Below are positions 1 through 8,010 of a stretch of DNA of 13,576 nt, in pieces (position 1 is the stretch's first letter; every line of letters starts with the position of its first letter). The notes below the pieces were generated by a model, which was given only the letters and a program-made list of their open reading frames with translations, made no database searches and was not told where the DNA came from. A program made the translations under genes and the position numbers. Origin of the DNA: an uncultured Clostridium sp. (GTDB lineage Bacteria > Bacillota > Clostridia > TANB77 > CAG-508); contig CAMSEX010000024.1 of assembly GCA_947057875.1 (NCBI GenBank), positions 1-13,576 of the forward strand. Reading direction: 5' to 3'.

Positions 1-45
1 ACACTATAACCTACACTCTTTCCCTACACGACGCTCTTCCGATCT
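1..45 (+). other. Illumina P5-side adapter (not genomic)
   Basis: Bases 13-45 match the standard Illumina TruSeq read-1 primer/adapter, ending in the diagnostic GCTCTTCCGATCT. The preceding bases fit the flanking ACAC plus an 8-base i5-type index (TATAACCT at 5-12). Genomic sequence therefore begins at about base 46. This is contamination left in the assembly and should be trimmed; nothing biological should be read from it. Confidence 0.98.
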
Positions 46-1504
46 TAATAGTACCATTACGCAATTTTCAAATACCGTAAAAGTAGGAAGAATTATAGTC
101 AATTCTCCATCTACTCACGGTGCAATAGGGGACATTTATAACACAAATATGCCATCATTAACACTTGGTTGTGGTACATTTGGTGGGAATTCAACTACCT
201 CTAATGTATCTTCTGCAAATTTGATAAATTTAAAAAGAGTTGCTAAAAGGAGGGTTAATATGCAATGGTTTAAAGTTCCAGAAAAAATCTATTTTGAAGC
301 AGGTTCTATCGGTTATTTAGAAAAAATGCCAAATATTTCTAAAGCGTTTATTGTAACAGATCCATCCATGGTACAATTTGGTTATGTAGATAAAATTTTG
401 TATCATTTGAGAAATAGGGAACAATATGTGCATGCAGAAATATTTTCAGAAGTAGAGCCAGACCCTTCTTTTGACACAATTAAAAAAGGTGTGGCAGCAA
501 TGGAAGCATTTCAACCAGATGTGATTATCGCATTAGGAGGAGGAAGTGCTATGGATGCGGCAAAAGGAATGTGGCTATTTTATGAGCACCCAGATGCTGA
601 TGTAGAAGGTTTGAAATTGAAGTTTATGGATATTAGAAAACGTACGTACAAATTTCCAAAACTTGGGGAAAAATGCCAAATGGTTGCTATTCCAACTACA
701 TCAGGAACTGGTTCAGAAGTAACTTCATTTGCGGTTATTACAGACAAAAAGAAAAATATCAAATATCCACTTGCTGATTATGAATTAACACCTGATGTTG
801 CTATTGTAGATCCAGATTTGGTTATGACGCTTCCTGCTAAACTAACTGCTGATACTGGTATGGACGTTTTGACACATGCAATTGAAGCCTATGTTTCTGT
901 AATGGCATCTGATTATACAGATGGTTTGGCAGAAAAAGCAATTGAGCTTGTATTTGAGTATTTGCCAAAAGCCTATGTAGATGGAAGTAATCGAAAAGCA
1001 CGTGAAAAAATGCATAATGCAAGTACAATGGCAGGTATGGCATTTACCAATGCATTTTTGGGCTTAAATCATTCGATTGCGCATAAATTAGGAGGAGATT
1101 ACCATATTCCACATGGTAGGGCAAATGCAGTTATTTTGCCTTATGTGATAAAATACAATGGAACAATGCCAACAAAGTTTGTATCTTGGCCAAAATATGA
1201 AAGTTATATTGCAGACGAAAGATATACTGAAATTGCAAAAAGATTAGGGTTGCCAGCAGGTTCAAAAGAAGAAGGTGTAAATTCTTTAGTAAAAGCTGTT
1301 CAAGAATTAATGGAAAAATTGAATATGCCAAAATCACTAAAAGAATGTGGTGTAGATGAGCAAGCTTTTATGGCAAATTTGGATACTTTGGCAGATAAAG
1401 CTTTCTCAGACCAATGTACAGGGGTAAATCCACGTGTGCCATTGATAGAAGAAATTAAGAAGATTTTGATTGATGCATATTATGGAAATCCAATTGAAAT
1501 GTAG
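46..1504 (+). CDS. adhE: Bifunctional aldehyde-alcohol dehydrogenase AdhE, 3' part (5' truncated)
   Basis: The reading frame is open from the adapter junction (first full codon at 47) to the stop at 1504, giving 485 residues. Known AdhE proteins have about 870-890 residues, so roughly the N-terminal 45%, including the catalytic Cys of the aldehyde dehydrogenase half, is missing. What remains is the end of the ALDH domain (INSP-like VNSPSTHGAIGDIYNT, then LTLGCGTFGGNS), the linker (NLINLKRVAKRR) and the complete iron-dependent alcohol dehydrogenase domain starting at MQWFKVP (codon at 260). Counting from that Met, the NAD-binding GGGSAMDAAK is at 93-102. The expected metal ligands are D202, H206, H271 and H285, with the 271/285 spacing matching E. 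coli AdhE H723/H737. AdhE converts acetyl-CoA to acetaldehyde and then ethanol in the cytosol, usually as spirosomes. The Met at 149 is not the start, because homologous sequence continues upstream. A hairpin terminator follows. Confidence 0.96.
248..262 (+). promoter_or_regulatory. Internal Shine-Dalgarno plus ATG inside adhE
   Basis: A strong AGGAGG (248-253, within AAAAGGAGGG) lies 6 bases before an in-frame ATG at 260, which is exactly the first residue of the alcohol dehydrogenase domain. The codons encode the KRR..NM linker conserved in AdhE, so the match may be forced by protein sequence. It could still permit separate translation of the ADH domain. This is inference only. Confidence 0.35.
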
Positions 1505-1513
1505 AATAGAACA

Positions 1514-1541
1514 AAACGGCTGTGCTTGTGCACAGCCGTTT
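1514..1541 (+). terminator. Rho-independent-type terminator after adhE
   Basis: A perfect 12-bp stem (AAACGGCTGTGC / GCACAGCCGTTT) with a TTGT loop begins 9 bases after the adhE stop. The following tract is only moderately T-rich (GTTAATG...). It separates adhE from the downstream block. Confidence 0.85.
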
Positions 1542-1655
1542 GTTAATGTGTGTGATTTGCTTTTATAGTATATATTTGCAAATCAATTAATAAAATAAAT
1601 ACGTAATCATTATACTACAGTTTTGTGCAAAGTAAAGAAAAATTAATGAAAATAT

Positions 1656-1683
1656 TTGATACTTTTTAAAAATATGTTATAAT
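1656..1683 (+). promoter_or_regulatory. Sigma-A type promoter with extended -10
   Basis: The -35 is TTGATA (1656-1661), followed by a 16-base spacer and a consensus -10 TATAAT (1678-1683). TG one base upstream of the -10 makes it an extended -10. The predicted start of transcription is near 1690, about 27 bases before the nuclease ATG at 1717. It is the only strong promoter seen before 8947 and may drive the whole downstream block. Confidence 0.75.
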
Positions 1684-1716
1684 CAAAGTGATGAACAAAA
1701 AAATGTGAGGAAAATA

Positions 1717-2463
1717 ATGAGTCAAAAAAGAAAAAGGTATATAAGAGAAAGTGCTGTTGTAACAATGGTGGCATTATTAATTGTACTTTTTACAGAATAT
1801 AAAGAAAATATTTTAAGAAATGAAACTCTGGTTTCCAATGTCTTGCAAACTTCTTTTAGTCTAGAACAAATTCCAGAATTTTCAGATGAGCCATTTGTAG
1901 TACTAAATAACAATATTCCTAATTTTGAGGAGAAGGATTACACTTTGGAGCCTTTTGAACAATATAGTGAATTAGATGAACTTGGTCGTTGTGGTGTGGC
2001 TTTTGCCAATATTTGCAAGGAAATTATGCCAAACGAGCCAAGAGGCGAAATTGGATCTATTAAGCCGTCAGGTTGGCATACAGTAAGGTATGATGATTTG
2101 GTGGAAGGAAAATATTTATATAATCGATGTCATTTGATTGGTTACCAATTGGCAGGTGAAAATGCAAATGAAAAAAATCTCATAACAGGCACAAGATATA
2201 TGAATATCAAGGGTATGTTGCCTCTTGAAAATGAAGTGGCTGAATATGTTCAGGAAACTAGCCATCATGTGCTATATCGTGTGACACCAATTTTTGAAGG
2301 AAATAATTTGGTAGCATCTGGCATAGAAATGGAAGCCTATTCTGTGGAAGATAAAGGAGAAGGAATTTGTTTTCATGTGTATGTGTATAATCATCAGCCT
2401 AGAATTATCATTGATTACGCAACAGGAGAGAGCAAAATGATTGACAGCAAAAGTGATATGTGA
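1717..2463 (+). CDS. Membrane-anchored DNA/RNA non-specific endonuclease (beta-beta-alpha metal nuclease)
   Basis: 248 residues. A basic N-terminus (KRKRY) and a hydrophobic stretch at about 13-26 (AVVTMVALLIVLF) suggest a signal anchor with the nuclease outside the membrane. The core is typical of the streptococcal-type DNA/RNA non-specific endonuclease family. It has SGWHTVRYDDLVEGKYLYNRCHLIGYQL-like sequence with the presumed general base H139 in NRCHL, the NLITGTRYMN block (N154, N163) and a following ENEVAEYV helix (N172). The usual DRGH motif reads NRCH here. Likely roles are extracellular nucleic-acid degradation or nutrient salvage (inference). I chose ATG 1717 over the in-frame GTG at 1705 because GAGG (1707-1710) sits 6 bases before it and would overlap the GTG codon. 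It is first in the operon, 30 bases before the next gene. Confidence 0.88.
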   Translation: MSQKRKRYIRESAVVTMVALLIVLFTEYKENILRNETLVSNVLQTSFSLEQIPEFSDEPFVVLNNNIPNFEEKDYTLEPFEQYSELDELGRCGVAFANICKEIMPNEPRGEIGSIKPSGWHTVRYDDLVEGKYLYNRCHLIGYQLAGENANEKNLITGTRYMNIKGMLPLENEVAEYVQETSHHVLYRVTPIFEGNNLVASGIEMEAYSVEDKGEGICFHVYVYNHQPRIIIDYATGESKMIDSKSDM

Positions 2464-2493
2464 TATAGTAAAGGCAAATAAAAGGAGATTTTT

Positions 2494-4152
2494 ATGAATG
2501 AGGAAAAAGAGCAAAAAAATAGAAATCTGATATTTAATGCAATGGTTGCAATTGTGATTATTTTGTTTTCTGTGGCGATTTCTCCTAAAAGTTTGCAAAA
2601 CGACACTTTTTATACTATAAAAATTGGAGAATATATCGCACAAAATGGAATTTCAGATTTGACGCAAGATCATTTTTCATGGCATGAGTTGCCCTATACT
2701 TATCCACATTGGTTGTATGATTTAGGGATGTATTGGATTTATCATTTTTTTGGACAAGCAGGAATTTATATTTCAACTATGATTTTTACAGCAATCTTAG
2801 GTTGGATGATGTATTTGCTTTGCAGTAAATTCTCAAAAAATAAGGTTGTTTCAAGTGTGATAACGATTTTGGCGATGTATATTTTTAAGCCATATTTAGC
2901 AGCAAGGGCGCAACTGGTAACATTTATTTTGTTTGCATGGGAAGTGTACAGTATTGAGCAGTTTTTGCAAACGAAAAAAAAGCGATATGTAGCATATTTA
3001 ATATTGATTCCTCTTTTGATTACGAATTTGCATTGCGCGGTTTTTCCGTTTTATTTTGTACTATTTTTGCCTTATATTGTAGAATATTTGTGGATTACAT
3101 TTTTGGATTGGAACTTGGATTATAAAATCATTGGCATTTTGTTAAGAGGAGTAATGAAACTTCCTGTCAAGCAAAGTGTAAAAGAAAGTTGCGAAAGAAA
3201 GTTAAATAATATTCCGAAAGTAGTAGTGCAGAAAAATGAAAAACGAGAAAAAAGGTGTCAAAATCCATATAAAATTAAAATTACAAAAAATCCAATTGCA
3301 AAATGGCTAATTGTGATTGCTTTAATAGCTGCTTTAACTGGTTTTATCAATCCGACAGGCTTAGGTGCGTACACCTACACATACCAAACATATCAAGGTA
3401 ATACAACAGAATCAATTAATGAACATTTACCTGTTACATTAATTGAAAGCAAAGAGTTTTTGTGTGCGTTGTGCTTGTTTTTAGCGATTTTAGTTTTTAC
3501 AGATACAAAAATAAAATTAGCTGATTTGTTTATGTTTGGCGGTTTGGTTACTTTGAGTTTAATATCACGAAGACAAATATCGATGTTTATTTTATTTTGT
3601 GCACCGATTTTAGTCAGACTAATTTCAGACATGATTGAAAAATATGATGAAAAAACATTTCAGAAAATTTTTAAGTTAATGTCTTCTGCTTTAGTTTCTA
3701 TTGTGATTATTTTATTATTTTCAATTGGTATGCTTGGGGAGCTTAGAAAAATGAAGAAAAATAATATCGAATATGTCGATGTTGCGACATATCCAGTAGA
3801 GGCAGCGACTTGGATACTAGAAAATTTAGATGTGGCCAATATGAAAATATATAATGAATACAATTATGGAAGTTATTTGTTGTTTCGAGGAATTCCAGTC
3901 TTTATAGATTCAAGATGCGATTTGTATTCGCCAGAGTTTAACGGAGGACGAGATATTTTTTCAGATGCATTGAATATTGCAGGGATTGCTATGGAGTATC
4001 ATAATGCATTTGAAAATTATGGAGTGACACATGTGATTTCGTATTCTAATTCAAAGTTGGTAATGCTTTTGAAGGAAGATAAAACTTATGAAAAGTTGTA
4101 TGAAGATGATTATTTTGCGATATTTAAGAGGTTGAATGCAAATGAAAAATAA
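2494..4152 (+). CDS. Multi-pass membrane protein, GT-C glycosyltransferase-like
   Basis: 552 residues, preceded by AAAGGAG (2481-2487) with good spacing. Hydrophobic segments occur at about 11-30, 87-110, 117-135, 141-152, 165-203 (likely two), 271-287, 322-336, 344-358, 361-376 and 395-413, so 10-11 transmembrane helices. An acidic residue in the first extracytoplasmic loop (D37, in QNDTFY), the PHWLYD motif (71-76) and a soluble C-terminal part with YNYGSYLLF (456-464) and IPVFIDSR (467-474) resemble polytopic GT-C-type transferases of the PMT/oligosaccharyltransferase kind that use lipid-linked sugars. A positively charged cytoplasmic loop spans about 222-270. The gene overlaps lspA by 17 bases, so it is co-translated with an envelope gene. 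The family assignment is by motif resemblance only; donor and acceptor are unknown, and it could be a different large membrane protein family. Confidence 0.6.
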   Translation: MNEEKEQKNRNLIFNAMVAIVIILFSVAISPKSLQNDTFYTIKIGEYIAQNGISDLTQDHFSWHELPYTYPHWLYDLGMYWIYHFFGQAGIYISTMIFTAILGWMMYLLCSKFSKNKVVSSVITILAMYIFKPYLAARAQLVTFILFAWEVYSIEQFLQTKKKRYVAYLILIPLLITNLHCAVFPFYFVLFLPYIVEYLWITFLDWNLDYKIIGILLRGVMKLPVKQSVKESCERKLNNIPKVVVQKNEKREKRCQNPYKIKITKNPIAKWLIVIALIAALTGFINPTGLGAYTYTYQTYQGNTTESINEHLPVTLIESKEFLCALCLFLAILVFTDTKIKLADLFMFGGLVTLSLISRRQISMFILFCAPILVRLISDMIEKYDEKTFQKIFKLMSSALVSIVIILLFSIGMLGELRKMKKNNIEYVDVATYPVEAATWILENLDVANMKIYNEYNYGSYLLFRGIPVFIDSRCDLYSPEFNGGRDIFSDALNIAGIAMEYHNAFENYGVTHVISYSNSKLVMLLKEDKTYEKLYEDDYFAIFKRLNANEK

Positions 4153-4615
4153 GATGATAAAATTAATTTTTTGTGTTACAATATTACTGATTTTTATTGA
4201 CCAAATGACTAAATTTGTAATGCAATACAAGTATGAAAATCCGATTGGAAATGGTTTTCTTCGTATAACGTTGGTACAAAACACAGGAATGGCGTTTGGT
4301 TTCAATAGCGGAAACACGAAAAATATGATTTTGACTTTTGTGATTTTATTATTGATTGTGAATTTTATTCGTACACAAAAAGAAATGATTGATACCAAAA
4401 CGTCAGTGGCATTGGGATTTATTTTAGCAGGAGGAATTAGTAATTTGATTGATAGAATCATGCGTGGTGGTGTGATGGATTTTATTCAAGTGAAGAATTT
4501 TGCGGTGCTCAATTTAGCAGATTGTTATGTTGTAATAGGATGGATTTTAATTGTGATTTTTCTGGTAAAATTTAATCAAGGAATAGTAGGGGGAAGACGT
4601 TGCGAGAAACAGTAA
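4136..4615 (+). CDS. lspA: Lipoprotein signal peptidase (signal peptidase II)
   Basis: 159 residues, the usual LspA length, with four hydrophobic segments (about 7-22, 64-78, 90-104, 131-147). The family signatures are all present: DQMTKFVMQ near the N-terminus, QNTGMAFGF (48-56), and the two catalytic aspartates in GGISNLIDR (D106) and NLADCYVV (D129). It cleaves the signal peptide of diacylglyceryl-modified prolipoproteins at the cytoplasmic membrane. The start is ambiguous: AAGAGG (4126-4131) is 4 bases from ATG 4136 and 10 from ATG 4142. Both overlap the end of the upstream gene, so translational coupling is likely. The next gene starts 16 bases before its stop. Confidence 0.96.
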   Translation: MQMKNKMIKLIFCVTILLIFIDQMTKFVMQYKYENPIGNGFLRITLVQNTGMAFGFNSGNTKNMILTFVILLLIVNFIRTQKEMIDTKTSVALGFILAGGISNLIDRIMRGGVMDFIQVKNFAVLNLADCYVVIGWILIVIFLVKFNQGIVGGRRCEKQ

Positions 4616-5352
4616 AAATATTAGGTGTTGAAATAGATAATGTGACACTGGATGAAGCAGCAGATAGAACAAAAAAATTAGTCCAAAATAGTAACAAATC
4701 TTGTGAACTTGTTGTGGCACCAAATGTTGAATTTATTATGGCAGCACAAAAAGATAAAATGTTTTTTGATATTTTAAGAACAGCTAAACTTGCTACGCCA
4801 GATAGTTTCGGAGTTGAAATTGCAGCAAAACTTCAAAAAAAGCCACTAAAACAAAGAATTCCAGGACAAGCTTATTTTCGCAAAATTTTAGAAGTAGGTC
4901 AAAAGGAAGGTTGGACATTTTATTTTTTGGGTGGAAAAGATGATACAGTCAGTAAAGCCATTCAAAATATAAAAAAAATTTATCCTCAAATAAAAGTTGT
5001 GGGGAGCCATGAGGGTTTTTTTGAAAAAAGTTCAGAAGAAACTGTTATAGAAGAAATCAATCGATTAAAGCCAAATGTGTTGTTTGTGGCGATGGGGGCA
5101 CCTACTCAGGAAAAGTGGATTTATGCGCATCAAAAGGAATTAAAAGTGGATATAGCAGCAGGACAAGGTGGCACGTTTGATTATGAAGCAGGCAATGTTA
5201 AAAGAGCTCCAAAATGGATGCAAAAAATTGGTTTGGAATGGTTGTGGCGTTTGATTTTGCAACCAAGACGAATTACGAGAATGATTGTTTTGCCGATTTA
5301 TTTGTTAAAGATAATTTTTACAAAGGATATCACAAAAGGAAAATGGAATTAA
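4600..5352 (+). CDS. WecG/TagA/CpsF family glycosyltransferase
   Basis: 250 residues starting at TTG 4600, preceded by AGGGGGA (4588-4594). An alternative start was not found that keeps the conserved KILGVEIDN beginning. Family blocks are clear: PNVEFIMAAQKD (41-52), ATPDSFGVEIA with the presumed catalytic D68, FYFLGG (107-112), VAMGAPTQEKW (163-173), AGQGGTFDYEAG (187-198) and the GLEWLWRL signature (211-218). A basic hydrophobic C-terminal tail (219-250) matches the membrane-targeting tail of TagA. These enzymes transfer N-acetylmannosamine or a related sugar from UDP onto undecaprenyl-PP-linked GlcNAc, the committed step of wall teichoic acid or a related surface polymer. The exact sugar cannot be read from sequence. 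It lies between lspA and the rluD-type gene, which are usually adjacent in Bacillota. Confidence 0.9.
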   Translation: MRETVKILGVEIDNVTLDEAADRTKKLVQNSNKSCELVVAPNVEFIMAAQKDKMFFDILRTAKLATPDSFGVEIAAKLQKKPLKQRIPGQAYFRKILEVGQKEGWTFYFLGGKDDTVSKAIQNIKKIYPQIKVVGSHEGFFEKSSEETVIEEINRLKPNVLFVAMGAPTQEKWIYAHQKELKVDIAAGQGGTFDYEAGNVKRAPKWMQKIGLEWLWRLILQPRRITRMIVLPIYLLKIIFTKDITKGKWN

Positions 5353-5374
5353 ATTTAAGAAGAAGGAAAAGAAA

Positions 5375-6278
5375 ATGACGATTACAGAAGTTCTAGCGGG
5401 AAGCAGAATTGATAAAGTGTTATCACAGGAAACTGAATTTTCAAGAGGGACAATACAGCGACTAGTAGAAGAAGAAAAAATTTTGGTAAATGGTAAAAAA
5501 GTCAAGTGTTCATACAAGGTTTTGGTTGGTGATGAAATCACGATTGCTGAAGATAAACCAAAGGAAGTGAAACTGGAGCCTGAAGATATTCCACTTTCGA
5601 TAGTGTATGAAGATGACGATATTTTGGTGGTAAATAAGCAAAAAGGTTTGGTGGTACATCCGGGTAATGGTAACCCAAATGGTACTTTAGTAAATGCTGT
5701 AATGGCACATTGCAAAGATAGTTTGTCAGGCATTGGCGGAGAAATTCGTCCTCGGAATTGTGCATCGAATTGATAAAGATACATCGGGTTTGCTGATTGT
5801 TGCTAAAAATGATAAAGCACATATTCATTTGAGTGAACAAATTAAAAATCATGAAGTGAAAAAAACGTATTTGGCGCTTGTGCGTGGGGCTATGAAGGAA
5901 AATAAAGCAACAGTTGATATGCCAATTGCTAGAAGTGAAAAAGATAGAACCAAAATGGCTGTTTCTAGAAGAGGAAAAAATGCAATAACACATATTACAG
6001 TGCTTGAGAAATTTGAGCATTATACGTTAGTAGAAGCTATTATTGAAACAGGAAGAACCCATCAAATTAGAGTTCATTTAGCGGAAATAGGTTATCCAAT
6101 TGTGGGAGATTTTGTGTATTCTAATGGCAAAAATCCATTTGATGTACAGGGACAAATGCTACATAGTTATCATCTCGAGTTTGTTCATCCAACGACAGGC
6201 AAAAAAATGAGTTTGACAGCTGACTTGCCAGAATATTTTCAGGAAGTTTTGAAGCAATTGGAAGATAAGGAGAAATAG
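5375..6278 (+). CDS. rluD: RluD-type 23S rRNA pseudouridine synthase, interrupted by a 1-base frameshift
   Basis: Two overlapping frames make one normal-length protein (about 300 residues) if one base is removed. The first frame (5375 to about 5752) carries the S4 RNA-binding domain (SRIDKVL...RLVEEEKILVNGKKVK) and the start of the catalytic domain through GGEIRP. The second (from 5754 to 6278) resumes with GIVHRIDKDTSGLLIVAKND, which holds the catalytic Asp (D133 of the repaired protein), then GRTHQIRVHL and the C-terminal beta strands. Family members read RPGIVHR without a break, so one extra base lies within CCTC at 5750-5753. As written, the first frame stops at 5773 and no product has both the S4 and catalytic parts. 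The start at 5375 has AGAAGGA (5361-5367). RluD-type enzymes modify uridines of 23S rRNA; the exact sites are not inferable. A genuine mutation or a base error are both possible. Confidence 0.9.
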
Positions 6279-6345
6279 ATATGGAAGTGAAGATAAAATA
6301 ATGTAGCAAATTGTAAGTTTTGCAAAGACATTTTATGAAAAGTTA

Positions 6346-6374
6346 GTTTTCCTCATATATTGAACATGGGAAAC
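6346..6374 (+). other. Hairpin in the long gap before the RsuA/RluB gene
   Basis: The 169-base gap 6279-6447 is unusual in this tight block. It can form a stem between GTTTTCC..CAT and ATGGGAAAC with single-base bulges and a 9-base loop. No T-run follows, so it is not a convincing terminator. It may be a processing site or leader structure. The rest of the gap holds only a six-codon ORF at 6281-6301 and nothing else I recognise. Confidence 0.3.
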
Positions 6375-6447
6375 GAGTAGTTAGAAATGCAAAGCTAATT
6401 ATGCAACAAGAAGGTGGAAATAAATTTTAGGAAAGGAATTGTGAAAC

Positions 6448-7155
6448 ATGGAACCAATTCGTTTGCAAAAATTTTTAGCATCAAGTGGAATTGCTTCAAG
6501 GCGAAAATGTGAAGAATTAATTGTACAAGGTAAAATTACAATAAATGGAAAAGTCGTTACAGAATTGGGAACAAAAGTTAATCCAGAAAGAGATGAAGTT
6601 TTTTATTATGGCAAAAAAGTGGAAAATGCAAAACAGGATTTTGTGTATGTTTTGCTAAACAAACCAATTGGAGTTGTGACAACTGTAAAAGACCAATTCG
6701 ATAGACAAACAGTATTAGATTTAGTAAAAATTCCGCAAAGACTTGTTCCAGTTGGACGTCTTGACATGTACACATCGGGTGCACTTATTTTGACAAATGA
6801 TGGCGATTGTGTTTATGAATTAACGCACCCCAAACATGAAATTCCGAAAACTTATAATGCAACTGTGAAAGGAATTGTGACAAAACAGGAAATAGAAATA
6901 CTTGAAAAAGGTATAAAAATAGAAGATTATGTGACAAGTCCGGCGAAAGCAAAAATTCTAAAAATTGATAAAGAGAAGAATATTTCTCGTATTGAAATTA
7001 CCATTCATGAAGGGAAAAATAGGCAAGTGCGAAAAATGTGTGAAGCAATTGGCAAAAAAGTGTTGGCACTGCATCGTAGCAAAATTGGCAATTTAACGGT
7101 AAAAGATTTGAAATTGGGGACATGGCGCTATTTGAAAAAATCAGAAATAATATAA
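6448..7155 (+). CDS. RsuA/RluB/RluE-family rRNA pseudouridine synthase
   Basis: 235 residues. The N-terminal S4 domain (about 3-60: RLQKFLASSGIASRRKCEELI..GKITINGK) is followed by the RsuA-family catalytic domain: LNKPIGVVTTVKD (70-82), the GRLDMYTSGALILTNDG motif (103-119) with catalytic D106, PKTYNATVKG, and HEGKNRQVRKMCEAIG near the C-terminus. These enzymes isomerise uridine in rRNA. The length and S4 domain suit the RluB/RsuA group common in Bacillota (often annotated rluB), but the target site cannot be told from sequence. AGGAAAGGA (6429-6437) precedes the ATG with a rather wide spacing. Confidence 0.93.
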   Translation: MEPIRLQKFLASSGIASRRKCEELIVQGKITINGKVVTELGTKVNPERDEVFYYGKKVENAKQDFVYVLLNKPIGVVTTVKDQFDRQTVLDLVKIPQRLVPVGRLDMYTSGALILTNDGDCVYELTHPKHEIPKTYNATVKGIVTKQEIEILEKGIKIEDYVTSPAKAKILKIDKEKNISRIEITIHEGKNRQVRKMCEAIGKKVLALHRSKIGNLTVKDLKLGTWRYLKKSEII

Positions 7156-7183
7156 AAAGGATAAAACACAAAGGAGAAAAAAG

Positions 7184-7993
7184 ATGGAAATACAGGCACA
7201 AAAATTTCTTCCAGAAGGATGGGAGAGTACAAAAGAAAATTTTAATTTGGAGCAATTATATCAGGCAAAACAGAATGGAACTGTGATACAAGGATTTGTC
7301 AATAAATGTGATGAAAATTATAACTTGCAAATTCATTTCGATAGAGATATAATAGGAATTATTCCAAGAAATGAAATGGATGCGATGAACCAAGACGATT
7401 TTGGAATGACCAAACAAAGCATTTGTAAGAATAAAGTCAATCAATTTGTGCAATTTAAAGTGAAGGAAATTTATGATAAAAATTGTCTGTTGCTTTCGCG
7501 AAAAGAGGCAGAGCAGGAGGCTTTGAATTGGGTCAAAAACGATTTAGCAGAAGGCACAATTGTCAATGGCATTGTGAAAAACATTCGCAAATTTGGAGCT
7601 TTTGTGGATATTGGAGGTGGCGTAACAGGGCTACTTCATATTGAAGATATTTCCATTTCCAGAATAAAATCTCCAGAAGAACGTTTTTCGATTGGACAAA
7701 AAATTAAAGTTATGATAAAATCAATTGACAAGGAAAATAACAGAATTGTTTTGTCACATAAAGAACTTTTGGGAAATTGGGAGGATAATGTTCAGGATTT
7801 TCAAGAAAAAATGGTGGTAGAAGGAACTGTCAAAGAAGCCGACCAATACAAAAATGGTCTTTTTATCGAGCTGAAACCAAATCTGGTTGGGCTTGCAGAA
7901 TATAAAGATGGTTTTTCATATGGACAAAAAGTGAATGTGTTCATCAAAAAAATCATCAAGGATAAAAAGAAAATAAAATTAGTAATAGTCTAA
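7184..7993 (+). CDS. Three-S1-domain RNA-binding protein (ribosomal protein S1 homologue)
   Basis: 269 residues with a near-ideal AAGGAG (7171-7176) before the ATG. Three S1/OB-fold repeats are visible: about 31-107, 122-193 (best conserved, GTIVNGIVKNIRKFGAFVDIGGGVTGLLHIEDIS, ending NNRIVLSHKEL) and 211-268 (more divergent). Proteins of this short type stand in for, or supplement, the four-to-six-domain S1 of Proteobacteria. They bind single-stranded RNA, probably mRNA at the ribosome or during decay. There is no IspH fusion. It sits 28 bases after the pseudouridine synthase gene and 17 before the next gene, so it belongs to the same transcript. Domain call is firm; the exact role is inference. 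Confidence 0.88.
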   Translation: MEIQAQKFLPEGWESTKENFNLEQLYQAKQNGTVIQGFVNKCDENYNLQIHFDRDIIGIIPRNEMDAMNQDDFGMTKQSICKNKVNQFVQFKVKEIYDKNCLLLSRKEAEQEALNWVKNDLAEGTIVNGIVKNIRKFGAFVDIGGGVTGLLHIEDISISRIKSPEERFSIGQKIKVMIKSIDKENNRIVLSHKELLGNWEDNVQDFQEKMVVEGTVKEADQYKNGLFIELKPNLVGLAEYKDGFSYGQKVNVFIKKIIKDKKKIKLVIV

Positions 7994-8010
7994 AAAGGAG
8001 GATTTAGAAG

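Noticed and set aside
149..259. adhE starting at the ATG at 149
   Set aside because: AdhE-like sequence continues in frame upstream to the adapter junction, so this Met is internal and the gene is truncated, not short.
1705..1716. GTG start for the nuclease adding MRKI
   Set aside because: The ribosome binding site GAGG overlaps this region and is correctly spaced only for ATG 1717.
5750..5760. Programmed ribosomal frameshift in the rluD-type gene
   Set aside because: No slippery sequence, downstream structure or family precedent is visible; a single inserted base is simpler.
6281..6301. Six-codon ORF (MEVKIK) after the rluD-type gene with an AAGGAG upstream
   Set aside because: Too short to support as a gene; the AAGGAG lies in the coding end of the preceding gene.
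6311..6340. Possible promoter (TTGTAA, 17 bases, TATGAA) before the RsuA/RluB gene
   Set aside because: Both boxes match consensus at only 4 of 6 positions, which is expected by chance in AT-rich sequence.
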